DNA of 44,130 bases from an uncultured bacterium. GTDB lineage: Bacteria; Cyanobacteriota; Vampirovibrionia; Gastranaerophilales; Gastranaerophilaceae. The position numbers were made by a program, and so were the translations under genes. The stretch is taken from assembly GCA_949297715.1 (NCBI GenBank), contig CASFTJ010000013.1, forward strand, positions 1-44,130, written 5' to 3'. The stretch's first letter is position 1; every line of letters starts with the position of its first letter. Below the pieces are notes generated by a model, which was given only the letters and a program-made list of their open reading frames with translations, was not told the DNA's origin and made no database searches. Positions 8,759 to 17,620 of the stretch are shown here, piece after piece.

Positions 8759-9466
8759 TCAATAATCTTTACCGACAACAGCTCTATGCGCAATATACTC
8801 TAACTTATCATCCAAAGATGCTAATTCAATCTCATCCTCATATCGCTTCTCAAGCGCAAGCGTAATCAAAAAATCAGCAAAATGCGGATTTTTAGGAAGC
8901 AAAGAGCCGTGAAGATAAGTTCCAAAAACATTCATAAACTTTGCACCTTCCGTATTGTCAAACCCGTTGTTACCGTTTCCGATTGTCAAAATCGCAAGAG
9001 GTTTTGTGTCCCCCTTGATATAAGTTAACCCCGAATGATTTTCAAACCCGACAAGAGTTGAAGGTCTTAAAAAACCTGTGCGGGCTGTAACATTTCCGAT
9101 AAATCTTTTTTTACCAGCAACGGTATAAGCATCCAAAAGACTTATACCATTAAGCCTTTCACCTTCAAAAGGCTGATAATAATGCCCGAAAAGCTGGTAT
9201 CCTCCGCAAATTCCCAAAAACACCGCCCAATTTTCTCTTTGTTCGATAAGAAAATCTTTTTGTTCATACAAATATTTAGACACTTCAACTTGTTCTTTGT
9301 CCTGACCACCGCCAATAAAATATATGTCACAACTTGGGATTTTATCACCAGCATTGACTTCAATATATTCAAAATCAATTCCCCTCCATTTTATGTTTCC
9401 CATATCTCCGTATAAATTCAATTGTTTCGGATATAGATGTCCAACCGTAATTTTTATATTTTCCAT
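8759..9466 (-). CDS. gatD: GatD-like glutamine amidotransferase (CobB/CobQ type)
   Basis: A 235-residue class I glutamine amidotransferase. The start VGHLYPKQLNLYGDMGN is characteristic of GatD, the glutaminase subunit of MurT/GatD that amidates the D-Glu of lipid II. The nucleophile is C87 in GICGGYQ, and the catalytic His is H186 in YLHGSLLPKNP. In known systems GatD needs MurT, usually encoded next to it; here the neighbour is GtrA-like and no MurT gene is in the window. The ATG at 9466 is chosen because a longer frame would run into the divergent TatD gene. A cobyric-acid-type role is less likely given the short single domain. Confidence 0.85.
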   Translation of the reverse strand: MENIKITVGHLYPKQLNLYGDMGNIKWRGIDFEYIEVNAGDKIPSCDIYFIGGGQDKEQVEVSKYLYEQKDFLIEQRENWAVFLGICGGYQLFGHYYQPFEGERLNGISLLDAYTVAGKKRFIGNVTARTGFLRPSTLVGFENHSGLTYIKGDTKPLAILTIGNGNNGFDNTEGAKFMNVFGTYLHGSLLPKNPHFADFLITLALEKRYEDEIELASLDDKLEYIAHRAVVGKDY

Positions 9467-9475
9467 GGCTCTAAT

Positions 9476-9504
9476 TATAACATAAATTAGATTCGTGATA
9501 TACT
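9476..9504 (+). promoter_or_regulatory. Promoter of tatD, possibly leaderless
   Basis: TATACT at 9499-9504 lies 7 bases before the tatD ATG (9512); the -35 (TATAAC at 9476) is weak. No Shine-Dalgarno is present. The whole divergent gap to the GatD-like gene is only 45 bases. Confidence 0.45.
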
Positions 9505-9511
9505 TTGTAAT

Positions 9512-10282
9512 ATGAATGAAATATATCTTATCGACACCCACTCTCATATTAATATGGTTGAAAAAATTTCCTTAGATGAAGTAATTAAAAACGCTTTATC
9601 TATGGGAGTAAAAAAGATTGTTGTTCCGGCATCATCCGCTAAAGATATTGATGAAGTTTTTGAACTTTCACAAAAATATGACAATGTTTATTGCTACTTA
9701 GGAATCCACCCCGAAGAAGCAAAAGAATGGGATGAGGGGATTATGGATATAATCAGAAAATATTCAGCATCCTCTAAAGTTGTCGGCATTGGTGAAATCG
9801 GACTTGATTACTATTGGGACAAAAGTCATGTTGAATTACAAAAAGAAATTTTTATAAAACAAATTCAACTTGGCAATGAATTAAATTTACCTCTTAATAT
9901 TCACGACAGAGAAGCCCATAAAGATACTTTTGACATCTTAAAAGAATACAACAAAAATTCAACAGTAATCATGCACTGTTTTTCAGGAAGCCCCGAATTT
10001 GTCTTGGAATGTATTAAAGAGGGTTGGTATATAGCTTTAGGAGGTGTTGTTACCTTCAAAAACGCAAAAAAAATGAAAGAAGTCGCAAAAGTTGTACCGC
10101 TTGAAAGACTTTTGCTTGAAACAGATGCCCCTTACCTTACCCCGATGCCTCACAGAGGAGAAGAAAACCAGCCTGCTTACGTAAAATTTACGGCAGAAGA
10201 AATCGCTAAAATCAAAGAAATTTCATTTGAAGAATTGGCAAAACAAACAACACAAAATGCCGAAAAAATACTGCTTATCTGA
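9512..10282 (+). CDS. tatD: TatD-family metal-dependent hydrolase / DNase
   Basis: A 256-residue TIM-barrel amidohydrolase-fold protein. The metal ligands appear as DTHSH (residues 8-12), GEIGLDYYW, INIHDREAH-like (LPLNIHDREAH), MHCFSGSPE and LLETDAPYLTP, the full TatD/YcfH pattern. Family members are 3'-5' DNases or D-aminoacyl-tRNA-type hydrolases acting in DNA repair or turnover; which applies here is open. The gene ends in TGA and overlaps the end of the convergent XRE gene by 8 bases. Confidence 0.92.
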   Translation: MNEIYLIDTHSHINMVEKISLDEVIKNALSMGVKKIVVPASSAKDIDEVFELSQKYDNVYCYLGIHPEEAKEWDEGIMDIIRKYSASSKVVGIGEIGLDYYWDKSHVELQKEIFIKQIQLGNELNLPLNIHDREAHKDTFDILKEYNKNSTVIMHCFSGSPEFVLECIKEGWYIALGGVVTFKNAKKMKEVAKVVPLERLLLETDAPYLTPMPHRGEENQPAYVKFTAEEIAKIKEISFEELAKQTTQNAEKILLI

Positions 10283-10592
10283 AAATCTCATTTAACAACT
10301 TGTGCGCAAGTTTTAATTCATCAAAATTAAGCTTATTTAAAATAATTTCAATATCATCCCTTAAATATTTTTCCGATTCCATATAAGGGAAATTAAAAAG
10401 TTCTTTTATATTTACCTGCAAAATTTCCGCAATTTTAGCAAGTGTCTCAACAGAAGGAGAATTTACACCATTTTCTATTCTACTGACATGTCTTGGTGCA
10501 ACTCCGACCGCTTCTGCAAACTGCTCCTGAGTATACCCTAATTTATGTCTTAAACTTCTGATTCTTGCCCCTAATGCGGATTTTACATTCAT
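10275..10592 (-). CDS. XRE-family transcriptional regulator
   Basis: A 105-residue protein with an N-terminal helix-turn-helix of the Cro/C1 type (residues about 8-62: GARIRSLRHKLGYTQEQFAE, VAPRHVSRIENG, PSVETLAKIAEIL) and a short C-terminal helical tail that could dimerise. It is transcribed divergently from the broken prepilin gene, and repeated TAATGTC boxes lie in the shared 150-base gap, so it may regulate itself and that gene. GAGGAGC precedes the ATG. Its 3' end overlaps tatD. Confidence 0.88.
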   Translation of the reverse strand: MNVKSALGARIRSLRHKLGYTQEQFAEAVGVAPRHVSRIENGVNSPSVETLAKIAEILQVNIKELFNFPYMESEKYLRDDIEIILNKLNFDELKLAHKLLNEIFR

Positions 10593-10634
10593 AGTCAGCT
10601 CCTCTAATAAGGATATCTTTTATTAAATTGAAAA

Positions 10635-10724
10635 TTAATGTCATAATTAGTCTTAAAAAATATTGACTTTCCACTAATAATGTCTATAATTATTCATGTC
10701 TGATTTAAATAAATTAATAGACAT
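10635..10724. promoter_or_regulatory. Divergent control region: sigma70 promoter and repeated boxes
   Basis: A good rightward promoter (TTGACT 10663-10668, 16-base spacer, TATAAT 10685-10690) drives the prepilin gene. Two direct repeats, TTAATGTCATAATTAGTC (10635-10652) and TAATGTCTATAATTATTC (10678-10695), and an inverted pair ATGTCT/AGACAT (10696-10701, 10719-10724) surround it. They are candidate operators of the adjacent XRE regulator. The second copy overlaps the -10 box, a good place for repression. Confidence 0.55.
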
Positions 10725-10744
10725 GTTATATCAAGGAGGATTAA

Positions 10745-11452
10745 ATGAAAGCATTCACTTTATCGGAAGTATTAATAACAATAGGAATAATAGGTCTTGT
10801 TGCTGCAATGACAATGCCAGGTGTTATAAAAAATTACCAGCGCAAAGAAACAGAAACAAGATTACAAAGAGCATATTCAATAATTAATCAAGCTTTTATG
10901 GCTGCACAAGTAAAACACGGAGAAATTAAAGATTGACCGGAATGGGATGATGCAGAATTTATTCTTGAAAATTACATCAAACCGGAAATTAAAGAGGCAA
11001 AATTTTTTCCATCAAGTGAAAGTTCAACAAATTTAATGTGCTTTGAAGGTGATTTTGTTGGAAATTATACCCTAAATAATGCAAGCACACAATATGGATG
11101 GATGGACAATGTACACATCTCTAACCCATTTTTTAAAAATATAACCAGTTCAATAAAACTTATGGATGGAACTTGCATTGGTTTGAATTCTAACCAAACT
11201 GAATACTCAAGATTTTCCCAAATGATATTTATAGATACAAACGGTAGTTACAGAAGGCCTAACAAAGCAGGAATTGATTTATTCTTCTTCATTGTTGATA
11301 AAAACAGAATTATGCCATACGGATACGATAAATCATTAACCGAAATATCTGACAAAAGCACTTATAACGCTTGTCATTTACAGGCTCGTTTTGGTGGGCT
11401 GTATTGTGCCGCAAAAATTATGGCAGAAGGTTGGAAAATAAATTACTGGTAA
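10745..11452 (+). pseudogene. Prepilin-type protein, interrupted by in-frame TGA
   Basis: The frame from the ATG at 10745 to the stop at 11452 is open for 235 residues except for one TGA at 10934-10936. The N-terminus (MKA, then FTLSEVLITIGIIGLVAAMT) is a type IV pilin/pseudopilin signal: cleavage before F4, Glu at +5, hydrophobic helix after it. Such proteins are numerous in Gastranaerophilales. After the TGA the frame continues PEWDDAEFILENYIKPEI and ends with a Cys-containing C-domain (NACHLQARFGGLYCAAKI). A single change from TGG (Trp) would restore it. The strong AAGGAGG and promoter upstream are intact. It may be a recent pseudogene, a sequencing error, or a readthrough product; the intact 3' part argues for a very recent event. 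Confidence 0.75.
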
Positions 11453-11481
11453 ATTAATATTGCTCATGATATTTTCATATT

Positions 11482-12297
11482 ATGAATAAAGAAAGACTGG
11501 ACAAATATTTAACAGATTTAGGATATTTTGAAACCAAAAGCAAAGCTGCAGCCTCAATTCTTGCAGGTCATGTAAAAATTGATGATGTTTACGTGACGAA
11601 AGCAGGATTTCAAATTAACCCGAATAAAGAATATGACATACAGGTAAAATCAATGCCCTACGTTTCAAGGGGCGGATTTAAGCTTCAAAAAGCGCTGGAA
11701 ACCTTTGATGTCAATATAAAAGATAGAATTTGTCTTGATGCAGGGGCATCCACCGGCGGATTTACGGATTGTCTTTTGCAGAGGGGCGCAAAATTTGTAT
11801 ACGCGGCAGATGTCGGCTACGGTCAGCTTGACTGGAAAATCAGATCCAACAATCGGGTTAAAGTTATTGAAAGAACAAATCTTAAAAACTGTGAATTCTC
11901 AGAAATTTACGATGAAAACGACATTATTGCAGATTTACTTGTCAGCGATCTTTCTTTTATTTCACTTACGAAGGTTCTGGATAATCTAAAAAAACTTCTT
12001 TCGCCTGAATTTCACGAAATGATTCTGCTTATTAAACCTCAGTTTGAAGCAGGAAAAGAACTGGTTGAAAAAGGCGGGGTTGTAAGAGATAAAAAAGTTC
12101 ACACCCAAGTTATACAAAATGTTGTTGAAAAAGCGATTTCACTTTCTTACACAATCAAAGGGCTTACATTTTCATCAATCAAAGGACCTGCCGGAAATAT
12201 TGAATATCTTCTTTGGATTACGACTGAAAACTCCGCACCTTTTGATTTAAAAACAATTCCCCAAATTGTTGATGTGGCTTTTGAGAGGTTAAACTAA
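11482..12297 (+). CDS. tlyA: TlyA-family rRNA 2'-O-methyltransferase (S4 + FtsJ-like)
   Basis: A 271-residue protein: an S4 RNA-binding domain (about 1-60: RLDKYLTDLGYFETKSKAAASILAGHV) followed by YVSRGGFKLQKAL and a Rossmann methyltransferase with SAM motif LDAGASTGGFTDC (about 88-100) and DVGYGQLDWKIR. TlyA methylates 2'-O of cytidines in 16S and 23S rRNA and in some bacteria determines capreomycin sensitivity; older annotations call it hemolysin A. The short linker and full domain set make it a normal-length member. No Shine-Dalgarno is seen. Its end overlaps the convergent secreted-protein gene by 4 bases. Confidence 0.93.
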   Translation: MNKERLDKYLTDLGYFETKSKAAASILAGHVKIDDVYVTKAGFQINPNKEYDIQVKSMPYVSRGGFKLQKALETFDVNIKDRICLDAGASTGGFTDCLLQRGAKFVYAADVGYGQLDWKIRSNNRVKVIERTNLKNCEFSEIYDENDIIADLLVSDLSFISLTKVLDNLKKLLSPEFHEMILLIKPQFEAGKELVEKGGVVRDKKVHTQVIQNVVEKAISLSYTIKGLTFSSIKGPAGNIEYLLWITTENSAPFDLKTIPQIVDVAFERLN

Positions 12298-12782
12298 CCC
12301 CCTTTTGGGATATTTTGCAAGTATTCGCCAGCATTAACTTCAATATACTTATACATATTTAAAACAATTCCGGGCGCAAAAAAGTAATTGTTATTAGCCG
12401 GAGTAATCTTCAGCATAGAGCGATATTTGTCTATAGTTATTACACTTGCAAGAAATTCCTTTCCTACTGCCGAAAACAAAATATACCCCGTTTTTGACTG
12501 AATTTCCTTGATTTCAAATCGGTTAGCGTTAACTGCGGCAAGCGTCAGATAAAACAATCTGTCGTTATTCATCGCAAAAGTTTTCGTGCACATATCAAAA
12601 GATACATTCTGCGGTGTAACAAGCGTGCTTAAGCTTGGGGTATTAAATTGAGGTATGGACTGATTTTGTGAAGCATCCGATGCTGAGCTTACCGGTTGAG
12701 TTATTTCCTCAGCAACTGATGGCATCACACAAATTAAACAAATACCAACAGCTATTATAAATTTATTTCTTATTCTTTCCAT
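12294..12782 (-). CDS. Secreted protein of unknown function
   Basis: A 162-residue protein with a signal peptide (RNKFIIAVGICLICVMPSVAEE, cleavage after SVA), a Ser/Gln/Pro-rich linker (about 27-50) and a compact mature domain with VSFDMCTKTFAMNNDRLFYLTLAAVNA and IQSKTGYILFSAVGKEF. I do not recognise the family. The start overlaps the end of polA by 13 bases, so it is the last gene of the tig-clpP-clpX-polA run and likely coupled to polA translation. It is probably periplasmic or surface-exposed. Function unknown. Confidence 0.75.
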   Translation of the reverse strand: MERIRNKFIIAVGICLICVMPSVAEEITQPVSSASDASQNQSIPQFNTPSLSTLVTPQNVSFDMCTKTFAMNNDRLFYLTLAAVNANRFEIKEIQSKTGYILFSAVGKEFLASVITIDKYRSMLKITPANNNYFFAPGIVLNMYKYIEVNAGEYLQNIPKGG

Positions 12783-15622
12783 GATCCACCTGCACTAACA
12801 TCTATAAGAAGCGGAACTTCAAACGGCTGACCAAGTTCCATTGACTCTAAAACCAGAGATTTAACCTTATCAAATTCCGACTTTTTAACCTCTAAAACAA
12901 GTTCATCATGAACCTGCAATATCATTTTTGACTCAAGATTATTTTCTTTAAGCTTTTTATTTAATTCAATCATTGCAATCTTAATCAAATCCGCAGCCGT
13001 ACCTTGCATAGGATGGTTAATCGCCGCACGCTTGCCAAACTCTCTTAACTGAATATTAGAACTGAAAAGTTCATCTTCCAAATGCCTTTTCCTGCCGTAA
13101 ATTGACTCGACATATCCTTGTTTTTCGGCAAGTTTTACAATATTATTCATATATTTTTTTACACCGGGGTAAGTTTTAAAATATTTATTTATAAAATCTT
13201 CAGCTTCTTCCCAGGTTATATCAAGAGCTTTAGCAAGCCCGTATTTGCTCTGACCGTATATTATTCCGAAATTTACGGCTTTTGACTTGTAGCGCATTTC
13301 CTTCGTAACTTCTTCAACAGGGACATCAAAAACTTTTGATGCAGTAAGAGTATGGACATCAACTCCGGATCTGAAAGCTTCGATTAAGTGCTTATCTCCA
13401 GAAATATGCGCTAACAACCTTAATTCTATCTGAGAATAGTCTGCTGACATAATTAAATAATTTTCTCTATCTTTAGGCACAAAAGCATTTCTGATTTTGT
13501 TACCTTCTTCGCTTCTAATTGGGATATTCTGCAAATTAGGATTTGAAGATGATAACCTGCCTGTCGCCGTTATCGTCTGATTAAATGTTGTATGAATTCG
13601 ACCATCAAACGAGCTTATCAACAACGGAAGCGCATCTGTATATGTTGATTTTAATTTTGTATATTTTCTGTACTGCAAAATTAATTCCGCAATTTCATAA
13701 TTTTCGGCAAGTTCTTCTAAAATTTCCGCACTCGTTGAATACTTTTTATTCTTTCGTTTTTTAGGATTGGGAATTTGAAGTTTATCAAACAAAACTTCCC
13801 CAACCTGACGAGGCGAATTCAGGTTAAACCCTTCACCTGCTATATCATAAATTTTTCGCTCAAGCTTATGTGAAGAATTTTCCATTGCCGCTGATAGATT
13901 TTTAAGATATCCAACATCAACTGAAACCCCGACATATTCCATATCAGCAAGCACACAAGAAAGCGGCATTTCAATCTCTCTAAGCAAGTTTAACTCTTTT
14001 TCATCTAACTGCTTATACCAATAATCCGTCAGCTCAATTATCGTTGCCGCAGCATCCGACGCATAAGAATAAACCCCTTCATCAGAAGCTTCCGATACAC
14101 CGATCCGCTTCTTTTTATTTGCTTCAAACGGCGCAAATTCAGCCATTATATGATTTATTCTCTCTATTGCCTGAACATCCAGCGCATGATTTCTTGCAGG
14201 TTCCTTTATATAACTTGCAAGCATTACGTCAAATACAAACCCCTTAAAATCAATCTCGGATAATCTGAAAATATTATATTCACTCTTTAAATCATAAGTT
14301 ATTTTCTTTATACATTCATTTTCCAAAATCGGCTTTAATTCCGCCCAAATATCTTCCTTAGTCAACTCGCCAGACTTATTAAACGGAACAAAATAACTTT
14401 GCGTTCTAAATTCTTCACCATCTTTAAATGATAAGCCATCTGTATAAGATATTTTTTTATTATATGCAAACGCAATTCCCCGAAGATTTACATCTACAGG
14501 GCTTTTAACCTCCCCTATTGACTTTATTGCAAATACTCCAACACTTGAGAGTTCTTCTGCCATTTGCTTCAAATCAGCGGCATTTAAAATTTCTTTTTTA
14601 TCATATTTAATATCAAATTTATTAATCTCATTTCTTACGGTATCGCCAAAAAGTCCAAGCTGTAACCCGCTTGTTGAAGCTGCCGTTTCAACTTTATTTG
14701 TTTTATCAGGTATTACCTGTCCTTTGTTAAACGAAGCTAAAATTGTATTAATATTTCTTAAAAAACTGTAAAACTGAAGTTTCGCCAAAAATTCACTCAC
14801 TGCCTTCACATCAGGAAGCTCAATATCCGCTTTTGAAAAATCAAAATCAATATCCAAATCTCTTACAATAGTTGCAAGATACTGACTTAATTTTGCAATC
14901 TCAACTCCGTTTTTTATTTTTTCTTTCACTGCTTTTTCAGTTATTTCATCAGCGTGAGAAAGAATATTATCAAGATTTTCAAATTTTTCCAAAAGCCTGC
15001 AGGCTGTCTTTTCGCCAATACCCTTAATACCAGGAATACAATCTGAACTATCCCCTCTTAAAGCTTTATAATCAATAACCTGATTCGGATAAACCCCGAG
15101 CTTTTCATAAATCCTATCCCAATTATATTCAACAAGCTCACCTTTGGAAGGAAGAATAACTTTAACGCACCCGTTTTCATCCACAAGCTGAAAAGCGTCC
15201 TGATCACCTGTCAGAATAAGAACCTTATGTCCTAATTCACAAGCCTTTTTAGAAATTGTTCCGATAACATCATCAGCTTCAAAGCCTTCTTTTGTATAAA
15301 TCGGAATATTAAAAGCCCTCAATCCTTCATAAATCAAATCCATCTGAATTCTCATCGGATCAGGCATTGCAGCTCGATTAGACTTATACTCGGGAAACTT
15401 CTCCACACGAAAAGTTTGATGACTTACATCAAAAGCTACTGCTATCGCATCCGGATTTAAATCTTTATTCTTCAACAAATCAAATATCGACTTAAAAAAT
15501 CCATAAACCGCCCAGCTTGGAGTGCCGTCCGTCGTCTTCATATTCGTACGTTCAAGCGCATAATATTGTCGAAATGCAAGCGCATGCCCATCAATTAAAA
15601 TTAGCGTCTTTTCATTTCCCAT
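12770..15622 (-). CDS. polA: DNA polymerase I, proofreading site degenerate
   Basis: A 950-residue DNA polymerase I for gap filling and primer removal. The N-terminal 5'-3' exonuclease (about 1-290) is intact (LILIDGHALAFR, GFEADDVIGT, LTGDQDAFQL, IKGIGEKTACRLL). The middle region occupies the place of the 3'-5' exonuclease, but where the family has FDTET it reads VFAIKS, so proofreading is probably lost. The polymerase domain has motif A (SADYSQIELRLLAHISGD, about 718-735), the O-helix (KAVNFGIIYG, about 780) and motif C (QVHDELVLEV, about 900). I choose the ATG at 15622 because GGGGAGAG lies just before it, instead of eight codons upstream. It follows clpX by 41 bases. Confidence 0.96.
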   Translation of the reverse strand: MGNEKTLILIDGHALAFRQYYALERTNMKTTDGTPSWAVYGFFKSIFDLLKNKDLNPDAIAVAFDVSHQTFRVEKFPEYKSNRAAMPDPMRIQMDLIYEGLRAFNIPIYTKEGFEADDVIGTISKKACELGHKVLILTGDQDAFQLVDENGCVKVILPSKGELVEYNWDRIYEKLGVYPNQVIDYKALRGDSSDCIPGIKGIGEKTACRLLEKFENLDNILSHADEITEKAVKEKIKNGVEIAKLSQYLATIVRDLDIDFDFSKADIELPDVKAVSEFLAKLQFYSFLRNINTILASFNKGQVIPDKTNKVETAASTSGLQLGLFGDTVRNEINKFDIKYDKKEILNAADLKQMAEELSSVGVFAIKSIGEVKSPVDVNLRGIAFAYNKKISYTDGLSFKDGEEFRTQSYFVPFNKSGELTKEDIWAELKPILENECIKKITYDLKSEYNIFRLSEIDFKGFVFDVMLASYIKEPARNHALDVQAIERINHIMAEFAPFEANKKKRIGVSEASDEGVYSYASDAAATIIELTDYWYKQLDEKELNLLREIEMPLSCVLADMEYVGVSVDVGYLKNLSAAMENSSHKLERKIYDIAGEGFNLNSPRQVGEVLFDKLQIPNPKKRKNKKYSTSAEILEELAENYEIAELILQYRKYTKLKSTYTDALPLLISSFDGRIHTTFNQTITATGRLSSSNPNLQNIPIRSEEGNKIRNAFVPKDRENYLIMSADYSQIELRLLAHISGDKHLIEAFRSGVDVHTLTASKVFDVPVEEVTKEMRYKSKAVNFGIIYGQSKYGLAKALDITWEEAEDFINKYFKTYPGVKKYMNNIVKLAEKQGYVESIYGRKRHLEDELFSSNIQLREFGKRAAINHPMQGTAADLIKIAMIELNKKLKENNLESKMILQVHDELVLEVKKSEFDKVKSLVLESMELGQPFEVPLLIDVSAGGSWKE

Positions 15623-15663
15623 ACACCTCTCCCCAACATATAGCAACTTCTTGAACGTAAATG

Positions 15664-16974
15664 CTACGCAATGATTTCTTTATCGTCATTACCGTTGTTT
15701 TTGGTCGGAAGCTGTATTAACTCAGCTTTATTACGGTTTTTAACCATATCTGCGGTAATAACAAACTTGTCAATGTTTCCTTTTGTCGGAACATCATACA
15801 TTACATCAAGCATAATTTCTTCAACAATTGATCTTAATGCTCTTGCGCCTGTATTACGTTTCAACGCTTCCTGAGCAATCAAATCCACTGCCTCCGGTTC
15901 AAATTCAAGATCCACACCGTCCATTTCCATCAAACATTTGTACTGTTTAAGAACAGCATTCTTCGGCTCTGTCAAAATGTTCTTCAAAGCCTTTTCATTC
16001 AACTGATCAAGAACGGCATAAATTGGAACACGACCGATAAATTCAGGAATCAACCCAAATTTAACAAGGTCATCTGGCTGAAGCTTTTTCAATAACTTAA
16101 CGGCATTAGCCTCCTTATCAGCCTGCGAGATAGGAGCCTTCGCGCCAAACCCGATTGTTGAACCGTCATTTGTGCGGCGTTCTATAATTTTTTCCAAACC
16201 CACAAACGCTCCGCCAACAATAAATAAAATATTACTTGTATCTATTTCTATGAACTCTTGATGCGGATGTTTTCTGCCACCCTGAGGAGGCACATGAGCA
16301 ACCGTACCCTCAATCATTTTTAATAAAGCCTGCTGAACGCCTTCTCCTGAAACATCTCGGGTAATTGAAGTATTTTCAGACTTTCTTGAAATCTTATCAA
16401 TTTCATCTATATAAATTATTCCTCTTTCGGCTTTAGAACTGTCAAAATCAGCGTTCTGATAAAGTCTTAAAAGAATATTTTCAACATCATCACCAACGTA
16501 ACCAGCTTCCGTAAGTGTTGTTGCATCAGCGACAGCAAACGGTACATCCAACATTTTGGCTAATGTTTGAGCCAACAAAGTCTTACCGCTTCCGGTCGGA
16601 CCAACCAAAAGAATGTTTGATTTTTGAATTTCTACATTATCCTTTAAGTCAGACGATTTGTTGTGTTTTAAACGTTTGTAATGATTGTAAACTGCAACAG
16701 CAAGAACTTTCTTTGCATCATCCTGCCCAATAATATATTGGTCAAGATAATCCTTTATCTCATGTGGTTTTGGAATCGGTTTTTCATCTTTAACTTCTTC
16801 CTCTACACCGTCTTTTTCTTTGTTTTCAAAAAATTCTTCATCAAGAATTTCGTTACAAAGTTCAACACATTCGTCACAAATATACACTTCCGGCCCCGCA
16901 ATCAGTTTTTTAACCTGATCTTGCGACTTTCCGCAAAATGAACATTTTAATCTGCTGTCATCATGTTTAGGCAT
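15664..16974 (-). CDS. clpX: ATP-dependent Clp protease ATP-binding subunit ClpX
   Basis: A 436-residue AAA+ unfoldase that feeds tagged proteins to ClpP. The zinc-binding domain has C11, C14, C33 and C36. Walker A is GPTGSGKT (about 125-132), Walker B is [11 protein letters not shown], sensor and arginine-finger region [11 protein letters not shown] near the C-terminus, and the pore loop GYVGDD is present. The ClpP-docking IGF-type loop appears as [14 protein letters not shown] precedes the ATG. It is 14 bases after clpP, the standard tig-clpP-clpX order. All functional motifs look intact. Confidence 0.98.
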   Translation of the reverse strand: MPKHDDSRLKCSFCGKSQDQVKKLIAGPEVYICDECVELCNEILDEEFFENKEKDGVEEEVKDEKPIPKPHEIKDYLDQYIIGQDDAKKVLAVAVYNHYKRLKHNKSSDLKDNVEIQKSNILLVGPTGSGKTLLAQTLAKMLDVPFAVADATTLTEAGYVGDDVENILLRLYQNADFDSSKAERGIIYIDEIDKISRKSENTSITRDVSGEGVQQALLKMIEGTVAHVPPQGGRKHPHQEFIEIDTSNILFIVGGAFVGLEKIIERRTNDGSTIGFGAKAPISQADKEANAVKLLKKLQPDDLVKFGLIPEFIGRVPIYAVLDQLNEKALKNILTEPKNAVLKQYKCLMEMDGVDLEFEPEAVDLIAQEALKRNTGARALRSIVEEIMLDVMYDVPTKGNIDKFVITADMVKNRNKAELIQLPTKNNGNDDKEIIA

Positions 16975-16988
16975 TTTATCTCCTTTTA

Positions 16989-17582
16989 TTAGCCTTTAAC
17001 ACCGTCACGTGTTACTACCTTATCAATCATACCGTACTCTAACGCTTCCGCCGGAGTCATGATATAATCTCTATCGGTATCTTTTTCAATTTTCTTTAAT
17101 GACTGACCTGTATTATTTGCAAGAATTTCATTCAAAGTCTTTTTAATTCTTACAATTTCTGCAGCTTGTATTTCAATATCAGTAGCCTGACCTTGAGCAC
17201 CGCCTAAAGGCTGGTGAATTAGGACTCTGGAATGAGGAAGAGCCATTCTTTTTCCTTTTGCGCCTGCTGCCAACAAGAAAGCTCCCATTGAAGCTGCTTG
17301 ACCTAAGCATATTGTAGAAACATCTGCTCTTATATGCTGCATTGTATCATATATAGCCAAACCTGCTGTTACACTTCCGCCCGGACTGTTTATGTATAAC
17401 ATAATGTCTTTTTCCGGATTTTCGCTGTCAAGCAATAGAAGCTGCGCAACTATTAAGTTCGCAACCATATCATCTATCGGAGCACCCAAAAAGATTATGC
17501 GCTCTCTTAACAATCTTGAAAATATGTCGAAAGAACGTTCGCCTCTGCTTGATTGTTCTATTACAACAGGTACAAAGCTCAT
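16989..17582 (-). CDS. clpP: ATP-dependent Clp protease proteolytic subunit ClpP
   Basis: A 197-residue serine protease forming the tetradecameric Clp barrel. The catalytic triad is S98 ([14 protein letters not shown]), H123 ([10 protein letters not shown]) and D172 ([18 protein letters not shown]). The start [24 protein letters not shown] is the usual ClpP propeptide/axial-loop region. AAGAAAGGAA precedes the ATG. It sits between tig and clpX in one leftward run, as in many bacteria; only this one ClpP copy is in the window. Confidence 0.98.
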   Translation of the reverse strand: MSFVPVVIEQSSRGERSFDIFSRLLRERIIFLGAPIDDMVANLIVAQLLLLDSENPEKDIMLYINSPGGSVTAGLAIYDTMQHIRADVSTICLGQAASMGAFLLAAGAKGKRMALPHSRVLIHQPLGGAQGQATDIEIQAAEIVRIKKTLNEILANNTGQSLKKIEKDTDRDYIMTPAEALEYGMIDKVVTRDGVKG

Positions 17583-17620
17583 GATTTAGTTTCCTTTCTT
17601 ATTTCATTATAATATTTTTA

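Noticed and set aside
9142-9378. Leftward and rightward frames of about 77 residues inside the GatD-like gene
   Set aside because: Shadow frames of a well-supported gene with catalytic residues in the other frame.
10745-11452. Reading TGA as Trp (recoded genetic code)
   Set aside because: TGA ends tatD, gatD and the nitrilase gene at sensible places, including the overlapping ATGA junction with dacB, so TGA is a normal stop here.
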